Shown here in pieces: positions 23,771 through 31,614 of a DNA stretch of 64,000 nucleotides (the first letter of the stretch is position 1; each line of letters opens with the position of its first letter). The translations under genes and the position numbers were made by a program. Where the stretch lies: assembly GCA_045543495.1 (NCBI GenBank), contig JAZQMO010000053.1, positions 40,077-104,076 on the forward strand, given 5' to 3'. Below the pieces are notes generated by a model that did no database searches, was not told the origin of the DNA, and worked only from the letters and a program-made list of their open reading frames with translations. This stretch comes from RGIG5579 sp045543495 (GTDB taxonomy: Bacteria > Bacillota > Clostridia > Oscillospirales > SIG627).

Positions 23771-24925
23771 TTAAAAGTTTAGCCCCATAGAGCAATGATA
23801 ATCCTCGGTAAATTCCGTCACACCAAGGTCAAACAGGCGCTCATATTCCGAAAAATCACGGCGCTTGATGTTCCAGGCCGATGCGAAAAATCCCGCCTTG
23901 CGAATGGCCCTTGCGATCTCTTCTGTGTAATGACTGAATTGAATCTCGATACCCACCCGACAGGCTTTGGCATCGATCCCGCTGTTCAAGAGAGCGTCCA
24001 CACGGCTGTCATCCCATTCCTTCACATCGAAGTTATATCCGTCAATTTCCGTTCCGAATACCGAATAGGCCGTTTGCAACTGTTCGATCCGAAAGCTCTT
24101 GATATGAAAATTCTTCAGGATGCCTCGCTCTTTCAGCATTTCCTTGATCTGATTCCACTGCTCCGCATCAAGTCCCGGATGGGTGCTGAACATAGGTCTC
24201 ATTCCCGTTTTGGCACAGAGGTCAAAAAACTCCGAAAGAAGAGGGAGCTTTGCGCCCTTGTAGATCTCATTTTTATAGGAGCCGTATTCCCACCGTAAAA
24301 GCTCTTCGTAGGTCTTATCCCATACGTATATGGGCTCGGTGGGAGCGGTACCGCTTTGATCTCTTGCGGTTCTGTTGATGGTGTCGTCATGGATGCAAAC
24401 AAGCTTACCGTCCAGCGTTACCTTCGGCACTACAATGCACGAAGAAAAGCCGCATACCGCCGCCAATTCAAAGGCGGGCATGGTGTTGTCGGGAGCAAGC
24501 CCCCAAAAGCCCAAATGAGCGTTGTATCTCGGGCCCCCGTTCCAATCAACGAGGGAGGCGGTGCGATCCGTGGAAAAACTGCGGATCTTCAATACCGTCC
24601 CGTGGGGTACATCAATTTTGACGGTAAAGGTCATCTCGGGCAAAAAGCAGGGCGGGATTCTCCAGGACTGCATGGTGTATTCATCCTTTTTTCCCAATTT
24701 GTAGCGGTGAGAGAGATAAAAAGGCTCCGTCTGTCCCTTGCAAGTCAAGGAAAATTCAATGCGGGTTTCCTCCCCTCCGCAAAAACAACTCAAAAAGCTT
24801 ACCTCCGTGCACTTTAAGGAGCTATTTCCTTTGGCGCTCGCAGAGAAGCTTTTCCGAATCTCCAAAACACCGTCGGAAACAGTTCCGTATTGCTTCAATC
24901 CTTCAAAATCAATCATTTCGTTCAT
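23771..24925 (-). CDS. Glycerophosphodiester phosphodiesterase-like protein with degenerate active site
   Basis: 384 residues. About 130 N-terminal residues look like a beta-rich domain with no clear relative. From residue 137 a GDPD barrel is recognisable: HLGFWGLAPDNTMPAFELA, TLDGKLVCIHDDTINRT and a C-terminal GVTEFTEDY. Canonical GDPD reads HRG, then ExD before TxDG. Here HRG is HLG, and the Glu and Asp metal ligands are replaced (IVVPKVTLDG). The enzyme may be inactive or act on another substrate. The start at 24925 follows AAAGGAAA. A longer upstream frame was rejected. Confidence 0.72.
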   Translation of the reverse strand: MNEMIDFEGLKQYGTVSDGVLEIRKSFSASAKGNSSLKCTEVSFLSCFCGGEETRIEFSLTCKGQTEPFYLSHRYKLGKKDEYTMQSWRIPPCFLPEMTFTVKIDVPHGTVLKIRSFSTDRTASLVDWNGGPRYNAHLGFWGLAPDNTMPAFELAAVCGFSSCIVVPKVTLDGKLVCIHDDTINRTARDQSGTAPTEPIYVWDKTYEELLRWEYGSYKNEIYKGAKLPLLSEFFDLCAKTGMRPMFSTHPGLDAEQWNQIKEMLKERGILKNFHIKSFRIEQLQTAYSVFGTEIDGYNFDVKEWDDSRVDALLNSGIDAKACRVGIEIQFSHYTEEIARAIRKAGFFASAWNIKRRDFSEYERLFDLGVTEFTEDYHCSMGLNF

Positions 24926-25192
24926 TGTTATTTCCTTTATTTTTTTCCTTTGACAAAATGCCCCACCGCTTCCGGCAGGGCATAAATCATTGTCAGGAAT
25001 GAAATTTTTTGTAATGTTACTCGCACTCGTTATTCCCATTCATTTTTGAGTTTCTTATTTGGCTTATTTATACCCTAAATAATATCCCAAACGGCGGTTT
25101 TGAGCCCGATTTTCCAACCATTATTTTATTTATCAAAATTCTTGTTGCAGAAAAAGTTGCAAAATCATCTGCGGGATAGTGCCGAGTGACTT
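24926..25192. other. Intergenic stretch between the GDPD-like and DUF4304 genes
   Basis: 267 bases without a gene. It holds an imperfect hairpin at 24959-24982 (ATGCCC/GGGCAT arms) and the left copy of a direct repeat at 25144-25168. No clear promoter was seen on either strand. Confidence 0.6.
25144..25168. repeat. Left imperfect direct repeat flanking the DUF4304 gene
   Basis: The motif GTTGCAGAA...GTTGCAAAA..CAT is matched, with the two half motifs exchanged, by a 24-base segment at 26027-26050. Together they flank an AT-rich gene and may be site-specific insertion ends. Confidence 0.45.
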
Positions 25193-25957
25193 TTACCTTA
25201 ATCCAAGACTAACTGCTAATTCATCAAGGTAATCAATGTGTCCGTGATTTGCACCGTATAGAGTAACATAACCGTCTTTTTCTGCAGTGATGTCTTGTCC
25301 CATAAAAACAACTCGCTCGCCCTTTTTGAGAAAGTGCTTGCGTCCGTTTTTCATTAAGTCATTATATTCATCTACCGCGGTTTGATAGTATTCCTCAAAC
25401 AGTTGCTTTGCCTTTTCAATGTTGCCGAGATAACCGTAAATCATACATTCTTCCAAGGAAATAAGATTACCCATATCATCTAACAGCGGATAATCTTTTC
25501 TATGTGCAAGGATAGTATCTCGGCTATTCAAGATTTCATATGCAGGCAAAACATATTGATCAATTTCTTCAATAATGCTTTTTATAGTTTTATCTGTTTT
25601 CTTGCGAAGGTCATACCAAGTTTCTTGCTTGCCGCTGACGATACCCAGTCGTGAGCGAATCGTACACTCGTACTCGTGGTAATATTTCTTCTTTTCGGTC
25701 TGTGGCTGAAAGGTTCTTTCAGAACATTCAGGAATGCGAATTCCAAGATTCACGCAGAGCAATCCGCTCATACCGTGTGTGGGCATACCACTTTGAAAAT
25801 GAATCACTTGCGAAATATCTTCCGAAACGAAACGGTGCAGTGTTCTCCCGTGTTTTTTGAACCCATACGGTTTAACGTGTTCATATACCGTTGCTTCAAT
25901 TTTATCAACAATTTGAGTTGTATTGATTTCCGTTTTCTTTTTCAAAAAATCTAACAT
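25193..25957 (-). CDS. DUF4304 domain protein
   Basis: 254 residues, soluble, no signal peptide. The opening KIEATVYEHVKPYGFKKHGRTLHRF followed by VIHFQSG is the DUF4304 signature. The C-terminal half is helical and has a YLGNIEKAKQLFEEYYQTAVDEY stretch. The function is unknown; relatives occur in scattered genomes, often near mobile or defence genes. The gene is more AT-rich than its neighbours and lies between imperfect direct repeats, which suggests recent acquisition. GAGCGTGG stands in place of a strong ribosome site (AAAGGAGCG just upstream). Confidence 0.75.
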   Translation of the reverse strand: MLDFLKKKTEINTTQIVDKIEATVYEHVKPYGFKKHGRTLHRFVSEDISQVIHFQSGMPTHGMSGLLCVNLGIRIPECSERTFQPQTEKKKYYHEYECTIRSRLGIVSGKQETWYDLRKKTDKTIKSIIEEIDQYVLPAYEILNSRDTILAHRKDYPLLDDMGNLISLEECMIYGYLGNIEKAKQLFEEYYQTAVDEYNDLMKNGRKHFLKKGERVVFMGQDITAEKDGYVTLYGANHGHIDYLDELAVSLGLR

Positions 25958-26026
25958 TTTACCACGCTCCTTTCTTTATGTCATAACCGATTGCAACTAT
26001 TCCTTTTCACGCTTTCTCCATTGTGT

Positions 26027-26050
26027 GTTGCAAAAGTGTTGCAGAAGCAT
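26027..26050. repeat. Right imperfect direct repeat flanking the DUF4304 gene
   Basis: GTTGCAAAAGTGTTGCAGAA plus GCAT, partner of 25144-25168. Confidence 0.45.
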
Positions 26051-26068
26051 TTTCATGAAAACATAAAA

Positions 26069-26105
26069 TGCCCGAAAGCCCTTTCTTTGCAAGGGTTTTC
26101 GGGCA
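26069..26105 (-). terminator. Terminator of guaA
   Basis: The stem TGCCCGAAAGCCCTT/AAGGGTTTTCGGGCA with few mismatches, followed on the minus strand by a T-rich tract. Confidence 0.82.
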
Positions 26106-26123
26106 CTTGTTAGCCAGTAGATA

Positions 26124-27125
26124 TTATTCCCACTCAATGGTTCCTGTGGGCTTGGGCGTGAGGTCGAAAAGGACACGGTTGATGCCCTCTACCTCGCCTG
26201 TAATGCGGCTTGTGATCTTGTGCAGAATGTGGTAGGGGATCTCTTCGATGGTTGCGGTCATGGCATCGGTGGTATTGACGGCACGGATGATGGCAGGCCA
26301 TCCCTCGTAACGCATATCGTTACGAACACCAACACTCTTCATATCGGGAATGGAGATGAAATACTGCCAAACCTTTTCGGCAAGGCCGCAAAGATCGAAT
26401 TCTTCACGGAGAATGGCATCTGCTTCTCTCAAAGCCTCCAATCTGTCACGGGTAATGGCGCCGAGGCAGCGAACACCGAGGCCGGGGCCGGGGAAGGGCT
26501 GACGGTATACCATAGCGTGGGGAAGACCAAGGGCTTCTCCAACCACACGAACCTCATCCTTAAACAAAAGCTTGATGGGCTCTACCAATTCCATCTTCAT
26601 ATCCTCGGGCAGACCTCCCACATTGTGGTGAGACTTTACGGGCTTGCCGCTTTCCTTTGCCTTGATGCTTTCCAAAATGTCGGGATAAATGGTGCCCTGT
26701 GCAAGGAAATCGATTCCTTCGAGCTTGGCGGCCTCTTCATCAAATACCTTGATAAACTCTCCGCCAATGATCTTGCGCTTTTTCTCGGGATCGGAAACAC
26801 CCTCCAAAAGGTTTAAAAAGCGGTCGGTGGCGTTAACATAGATCAGGTTGGCATCCAGTTCTTTACCAAATACCTCAATTACCTGCTCACTTTCGCCCTT
26901 GCGCATAAGACCGTGGTTTACGTGAACACAAACCAGCTGTTTGCCAATGGCTTTGATCAAAAGAGCGGCAACCACGGAGGAGTCAACTCCGCCGGAAAGG
27001 GCCAAGAGCACCTTTTTGCTACCTACCTGCTCACGGACGAGTCGAACTTGCTCTTCAATAAACTGATCGGCAAGTGCTTTGGTGGTAATGCGCTCCATTG
27101 TATCGGGACGTACGTTCGGATTCAT
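26124..27125 (-). CDS. guaA: GMP synthase, ATP-pyrophosphatase subunit (no glutaminase domain)
   Basis: 333 residues, against about 510-525 for usual bacterial GuaA. The PP-loop LLALSGGVDSSVVAALL is at about residues 40-56. YRQPFPGPGLGVRCLG and the C-terminal dimerisation domain ending KPTGTIEWE are intact. It aminates XMP to GMP using ATP. The N-terminal class I glutaminase domain is missing. The start ATG 27125 has a strong GGGAGG and a clean promoter, so this is a designed short form, not a broken gene. Ammonia must come free or from a separate subunit (as GuaAa/GuaAb in archaea). No such subunit gene is in the window. Confidence 0.9.
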   Translation of the reverse strand: MNPNVRPDTMERITTKALADQFIEEQVRLVREQVGSKKVLLALSGGVDSSVVAALLIKAIGKQLVCVHVNHGLMRKGESEQVIEVFGKELDANLIYVNATDRFLNLLEGVSDPEKKRKIIGGEFIKVFDEEAAKLEGIDFLAQGTIYPDILESIKAKESGKPVKSHHNVGGLPEDMKMELVEPIKLLFKDEVRVVGEALGLPHAMVYRQPFPGPGLGVRCLGAITRDRLEALREADAILREEFDLCGLAEKVWQYFISIPDMKSVGVRNDMRYEGWPAIIRAVNTTDAMTATIEEIPYHILHKITSRITGEVEGINRVLFDLTPKPTGTIEWE

Positions 27126-27172
27126 ATTGGTTCCTCCCTTGGAAAAGAATAGTATTCTAATTTATAATAGAC

Positions 27173-27201
27173 AGTATACTGCAAAATACGCCGTGTTGCA
27201 A
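27173..27201 (-). promoter_or_regulatory. Promoter of guaA
   Basis: On the minus strand TTGCAA (27201-27196) and TATACT (27178-27173) are 17 bases apart. Confidence 0.72.
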
Positions 27202-27245
27202 GAGAATTTTGCAAGATTTTTTTCATTTTTTTCTGTGATCATTCA

Positions 27246-27274
27246 TTGACAAATAGGTGGCGGAAGGGTATCAT
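27246..27274 (+). promoter_or_regulatory. Promoter of the GNAT-feo unit
   Basis: TTGACA (27246-27251) and TATCAT (27269-27274) are separated by 17 bases, 19 bases before the start codon. Confidence 0.72.
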
Positions 27275-27293
27275 ATTCAAGTAGGAGAAAAAT

Positions 27294-27740
27294 ATGGAAA
27301 TCAGAGAGATCGTATACGAAGAATTAAAAGAGGCATCCGCAGTTCTTTGGAAAAGCTTTTATGCTGCGGAAAAAACAAATCATTCTCTCCGAGGAATGGA
27401 AAGATTCCGTGATCTGACAAGCCCCGTTTCCCTTTCTATCAATACCTTTGACGGAAGGGTACAGCTCTTTGGACTGTTTTCCCAAGGAAAAATGCTGGGT
27501 GTGGGGGCGTTGAAAGAGAAAAAGCATATTCTTCTTTTGTATGTGCTTCCGGAATGTCAAAGATCCGGCTTTGGTTCGGCTCTTTTGAAGGAAATGGAAA
27601 GAATGTGTCTTGGTGACTGTATCACACTCAATTCCTCTGATTTTGCCGTTCCGTTTTATGAAAAAAGAGGGTACTGCATAAAGGCTTCCAGACAAGTGGA
27701 GGAGGAATTGATCTTCACCCCGATGGAAAAGAAGCGGTAA
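27294..27740 (+). CDS. GNAT family N-acetyltransferase
   Basis: 148 residues. The acetyl-CoA loop is CQRSGFGSALL (Q/R-x-x-G-x-G/A form) after the LLLYVLPE strand, and the closing FAVPFYEKRGY motif is typical of the fold. The substrate is unknown. TAGGAG lies six bases before the ATG. It starts the transcript that probably continues into feoA 27 bases downstream, but a link to iron uptake is not established. Confidence 0.85.
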   Translation: MEIREIVYEELKEASAVLWKSFYAAEKTNHSLRGMERFRDLTSPVSLSINTFDGRVQLFGLFSQGKMLGVGALKEKKHILLLYVLPECQRSGFGSALLKEMERMCLGDCITLNSSDFAVPFYEKRGYCIKASRQVEEELIFTPMEKKR

Positions 27741-27767
27741 TGCATATCGTTTGATGAAAGGAACCGT

Positions 27768-27989
27768 ATGAATACACTAAAGGATATTAAGGTCGGAAAA
27801 AGCGCAAAGGTGGTAAAGCTCCACGGAGAGGGCGCCTTAAAGCGCAGAATTATGGATATGGGTATCACCCGTGGGGTGGAGATCTATGTCCGCAAGGTGG
27901 CTCCCTTGGGCGACCCCATCGAGGTTTGCGTTCGTGGGTATGAATTAAGCTTGAGAAAGCAAGATGCCGCTATGATCGAAGTGGAATAA
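27768..27989 (+). CDS. feoA: Ferrous iron transport protein A
   Basis: 73 residues, an SH3-like fold. The pattern GEGALKRRIMDMGITRGVEIYVRKVAPLGDPIEV is typical of FeoA, with the Leu-Arg-Met-Gly turn and the GDP strand. It is a cytoplasmic accessory of the FeoB iron(II) importer. The feoB start is 25 bases downstream. Confidence 0.93.
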   Translation: MNTLKDIKVGKSAKVVKLHGEGALKRRIMDMGITRGVEIYVRKVAPLGDPIEVCVRGYELSLRKQDAAMIEVE

Positions 27990-28014
27990 GCCCGATTTTG
28001 CGAAAGGAAATAAT

Positions 28015-30171
28015 ATGTCAGTAAGAATTGCCCTTGCGGGAAACCCCAACTGTGGAAAAACAACCCTTTTCAATGCCTTAACAGGCTCCAATCAATACGT
28101 GGGCAACTGGCCCGGCGTAACGGTGGAAAAGAAAAGCGGTAAAATGAAAAAATATAAGGATGCCGAGGTGGTGGATCTTCCCGGTATCTACTCTCTGTCA
28201 CCCTATACCATGGAAGAGGTGGTGGCGAGAAATTACCTTGTGGAGGAACGCCCCGATGTCATCTTGAACATTGTGGATGGCACCAATTTGGAGCGAAACC
28301 TCTACCTGACCACCCAGCTGATGGAGCTTGGAATCCCTCTTGTCATTGCCATCAATATGATGGATATTGTCCGCAAAAGCGGCGGTAAGATCGATATTCC
28401 CGCCCTGTCCCGTGCGCTGGGCTGTCCCGTGCTTGAGATCTCTGCCTTGAAGGGAGAGGGAATGGATGCGGTTGCCGATGCGGCCGTGCAGGCGGCCGAG
28501 GATCAAAAGCTCTCTCATTTGCATATTTTCTCGGGCGAGGTGGAGCACGCCATCGCTCATATCGAAGAGGCCTCCGTTCATCATATGCCCGAGGAGTCTC
28601 AGCGCTGGTACGCCGTTAAGATCTTCGAGAGAGACGAGCGTGTGTTAAAGGAATTAAACCTCTCCGAGGAAACCTTAGCGCATATTGAATCGGACATTCG
28701 CCACGTAGAAAAGGTGCTGGATGACGATGCGGAAAGCATCATCACCAATGACCGATACGTATATATCACGGGGCTCACCGCCAAGATCGCCAAAAAGCGC
28801 AATCCCATGAAGCTTTCCGTTTCCGATCGCATTGACCGTGTGGTAACGAACCGTATTCTTGCACTCCCCATTTTTGCAGGCGTTATGTTTTTGATGTACG
28901 CCATCGCCATGGGAAGCTTTCCGTTTTCTGTGGGTACCATTGCCACCGAGTGGGCAAACGATGTGCTTTTCGGTGAATGGATCCCGAATTTGTTTGACCG
29001 TGTCCTTACCTCTCTCGGCGTCAGCGGATGGCTCTATGGCCTTGTGATGGATGGAATCGTAGCGGGCGTGGGCGCCGTTTTGGGCTTCGTGCCGCAGATC
29101 CTTGTGCTCTCCTTTTTGCTTTCCTTCTTGGAGGATGTGGGCTATATGTCCCGTGTGGCCTTTATTATGGACCGTATTCTCCGCAAATTCGGCCTTTCGG
29201 GAAAATCCATCATCCCCATGCTGGTGGCTACGGGCTGCGGCGTTCCGGGTATTTTGTCAAGCCGTACCATTGAGCAGGAAAATGACCGCAGAATTACCGT
29301 TATGACCACGGGCTTTATTCCTTGCGGTGCCAAAATGCCCATCATTGGCCTGTTTGCCGGGGCCGTGTTCGGAAATTCACCCTTGGTTGCCGTTTCCGCC
29401 TTTTTCATCGGCGTTTTGGCGGTGGTTCTTTCAGGTATCATTCTGAAGAAATTCAAGGCCTTTGCAGGTAAGCCCGCGCCCTTTGTAATGGAGCTTCCCG
29501 CCTACCATCTGCCTTCTCCCAAAAATGTGTTGAGAACCACGGGAGACCGTGGTTGGGACTTTGTAAAGCGAGCCACCACCATCGTTCTTCTCAGCTCCAT
29601 TGTCCTTTGGTTCTTCAAGACCTATGGTTTCTCCGAAGGAGCTTTCTGCGCCGTGGAGGACAGCAATCGCTCCCTTTTGGCTTATGTGGGAAAATTCTTT
29701 GCCTGGATCTTCTATCCCATCGGTTGGGTAGGGGATATGGCTTGGAAGGCCACCGTTGCCACCGTGACGGGTCTCATTGCCAAGGAAGAGGTGGTTATGA
29801 CCTTCGGCACCCTGTATAACGTAGCAGGCGAGGTCGGTGAAAGCGGGGAAGGAATCTGGGAAATGATCCGCTTGGATTTCGGGGCCGTCCGTGCTTACAG
29901 CTTTATGATCTTCAACCTCCTTTGTGCTCCTTGCTTTGCCGCCATCGGTGCCATCAAGAGAGAAATGGGAAATGTAAAATGGACCCTCGGCACCGTAGGA
30001 TATATGTGCGCCTTTGCTTATGCCATTTCCCTGATCGTATTCCAGTTTGCAGGTCTGTTTACCGGAGAAGCAAGCTTTGGGTACTTTACTCTTCTTGCCG
30101 CACTCGTTCTTATTTTGCTTTTGTATTTTCTTCTCCGTAAACCGGACGTACCCAAGGAGGAAAAGAAATGA
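28015..30171 (+). CDS. feoB: Ferrous iron transporter B
   Basis: 718 residues. The N-terminal G domain has GNPNCGKTT (residues 9-17), the switch region NQYVGNWPGVTVE, DLPGIYSL and the guanine-specificity motif NMMD. A helical insulator follows. Then come two Gate regions, including the conserved cysteine context VATGCGVPGI and TGFIPCGAKMPI, and about ten membrane helices. It imports Fe2+ under GTP control. It sits between feoA and the small Cys-rich partner gene. Confidence 0.97.
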   Translation: MSVRIALAGNPNCGKTTLFNALTGSNQYVGNWPGVTVEKKSGKMKKYKDAEVVDLPGIYSLSPYTMEEVVARNYLVEERPDVILNIVDGTNLERNLYLTTQLMELGIPLVIAINMMDIVRKSGGKIDIPALSRALGCPVLEISALKGEGMDAVADAAVQAAEDQKLSHLHIFSGEVEHAIAHIEEASVHHMPEESQRWYAVKIFERDERVLKELNLSEETLAHIESDIRHVEKVLDDDAESIITNDRYVYITGLTAKIAKKRNPMKLSVSDRIDRVVTNRILALPIFAGVMFLMYAIAMGSFPFSVGTIATEWANDVLFGEWIPNLFDRVLTSLGVSGWLYGLVMDGIVAGVGAVLGFVPQILVLSFLLSFLEDVGYMSRVAFIMDRILRKFGLSGKSIIPMLVATGCGVPGILSSRTIEQENDRRITVMTTGFIPCGAKMPIIGLFAGAVFGNSPLVAVSAFFIGVLAVVLSGIILKKFKAFAGKPAPFVMELPAYHLPSPKNVLRTTGDRGWDFVKRATTIVLLSSIVLWFFKTYGFSEGAFCAVEDSNRSLLAYVGKFFAWIFYPIGWVGDMAWKATVATVTGLIAKEEVVMTFGTLYNVAGEVGESGEGIWEMIRLDFGAVRAYSFMIFNLLCAPCFAAIGAIKREMGNVKWTLGTVGYMCAFAYAISLIVFQFAGLFTGEASFGYFTLLAALVLILLLYFLLRKPDVPKEEKK

Positions 30172-30323
30172 CCTGGGGTGATGCCGTCGTCCTCGCAGTT
30201 CTTCTGTTGATTTTGTACTTTGTCATTCGTTCGTGGAGAAAGAATCGCAAAAAAGGATGCTCTTGCGGATGCGGAAATTGCGCTCGCAAGGATATTTGCC
30301 ATTCCTCAAAACAGAAAGAATAA
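30168..30323 (+). CDS. FeoB-associated Cys-rich membrane protein
   Basis: 51 residues. One N-terminal membrane helix (about residues 5-21, AVVLAVLLLILYFVIRS) is followed by basic residues and a Cys-rich tail, GCSCGCGNCARKDICH. This is the standard form of the small partner encoded after feoB in Firmicutes, possibly a FeoC-like iron-binding subunit. The ATG overlaps the feoB stop (ATGA), with AAGGAGGAAAAG before it. Confidence 0.92.
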   Translation: MTWGDAVVLAVLLLILYFVIRSWRKNRKKGCSCGCGNCARKDICHSSKQKE

Positions 30324-30330
30324 ACAAAAA

Positions 30331-30353
30331 GAAGCCGTTTCGGCTTCTTTTTT
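30331..30353. terminator. Terminator of the feo operon
   Basis: The stem GAAGCCG/CGGCTTC with loop TTT and T6; an A run on the left makes it usable from the opposite strand. Confidence 0.9.
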
Positions 30354-30357
30354 GCAT

Positions 30358-31614
30358 TTATAGTCTAGAACGCCAAGCTTTCACGATGGCGTCGGCATCC
30401 ATTCCGAAGGTACCTTCAAGATCCTGCGTTTGATAAGCGGTCAAAACTGTTTCGAGTCCAAATTCATCAACTAAATATCCAACGACACAAGCGGCTTGTG
30501 TATAAGAGAGATCACTTCCCGGAAGCGTGTATTCATTCTTGTATTCCGCCCTATAGACTTCTCCGATGGTCTGAAAGACATTTGTTTCAATCTCTGCCTT
30601 TGCAAAAGCTTTCATAAACAGTTTCACATCAAAGCTTTCCAAAGAACTGTAAACTCCCCCCATTGCCTGATAAAATTCAGCCGTTTTTTGATACAAAAGT
30701 GCTTTTTGATTGTTGTTAGGCAGAGTACCTTTTTCTGCGGCGGTTAAAATTTGAATGTAGGAAGCGTCAATCTGTTTCTGAAAGCTGAGTCCTTTTCCCA
30801 AATATTCACAAATTCCCTCAGAAAGCCATAGGTTTTTATGAGTTTTTATTCCCATTGCGTGTACTGCTTCGTGAAGAGCCGCAGAATAATCATTGATTTG
30901 CATTTCTCCTGTTTCAAAATTTGTTTTAGAATAAGGAACGGGATTTAATGTCATAAAATATTTATATTTTGTGTCAACTTGAAAAAACTTGTCTAATCGG
31001 TTTTCTTTTAGGTAATTGATTAACTCTGTCAATCCTTTTGTGTTGTAATATAGAAAAGCGTGTGTGGGACTGATACTGCCATTTGGTTCAAGATCGCGAA
31101 AAGAATACAAGCAAGGTCCCAGCAGTACGGTATAATGATACTCGGGGCTTTTATTTATTTTCATTTTTGATAAAAGGATCTCGCATTCAACAGGTTGTGA
31201 ATACTGAATTCTCGAACCTATTTGTTTTAAGAATTCATTTTTATAGTCTACTCTCTTTTCCAAATCTAAAACAGCCTTGGTTCCGTGGTTTTCTGTAATA
31301 TAAGAGAAAAGACTTTCTGCAACAAGGATTGCTCTTTCTTTATCCGTTTCAAAAATCGTCTCATAAAGCGTTAATAAGGCCACATCTGTGGGCTTTTGCA
31401 AGAATTCGGAAACATCTTGGATCTCCTTTTTTTCTTCGTAAGCCTTTAGTCCGTATTTAATCCAGCTTTCCGAGGATTCCCTTAATTCGGCAAATGCATC
31501 TTCTGTTCGATTGTTTGGTTCTGATTTGCTTTCGGAAGGTAAGGTGCTTGCACAAGAAGAAAAAAGTAAAGAAACGGTGATTAAAAATAGGGTAAGAGTG
31601 TAACCAGTCTTCAT
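30358..31614 (-). CDS. Secreted lipoprotein with HExxH zinc-metallopeptidase motif
   Basis: 418 residues. A lipoprotein signal peptide ends at LLFSSCAS (Cys21). In the middle is ALHEAVHAMG (HEAVH at 248-252), followed by NLWLSEGICEYLG, whose Glu266 is placed as the third zinc ligand of gluzincin-type peptidases. The remainder is helical with no known domain. Its ATG overlaps the stop of the HTH regulator gene (ATGA), so both are translated together. The coding sequence is AT-rich compared with flanking genes. A peptidase on the outer membrane face is likely; the target is unknown. Confidence 0.75.
   Translation of the reverse strand: MKTGYTLTLFLITVSLLFSSCASTLPSESKSEPNNRTEDAFAELRESSESWIKYGLKAYEEKKEIQDVSEFLQKPTDVALLTLYETIFETDKERAILVAESLFSYITENHGTKAVLDLEKRVDYKNEFLKQIGSRIQYSQPVECEILLSKMKINKSPEYHYTVLLGPCLYSFRDLEPNGSISPTHAFLYYNTKGLTELINYLKENRLDKFFQVDTKYKYFMTLNPVPYSKTNFETGEMQINDYSAALHEAVHAMGIKTHKNLWLSEGICEYLGKGLSFQKQIDASYIQILTAAEKGTLPNNNQKALLYQKTAEFYQAMGGVYSSLESFDVKLFMKAFAKAEIETNVFQTIGEVYRAEYKNEYTLPGSDLSYTQAACVVGYLVDEFGLETVLTAYQTQDLEGTFGMDADAIVKAWRSRL

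Noticed and set aside
26124..27125. guaA as a frameshifted gene
   Set aside because: The upstream bases in all frames hold no glutaminase motif, and a promoter and ribosome site stand directly before the short form.
30358..31614. Lipoprotein as toxin of a toxin-antitoxin pair with the HTH gene
   Set aside because: A signal peptide and 418 residues do not fit known toxin partners, and the regulator is long with a TPR-like domain.
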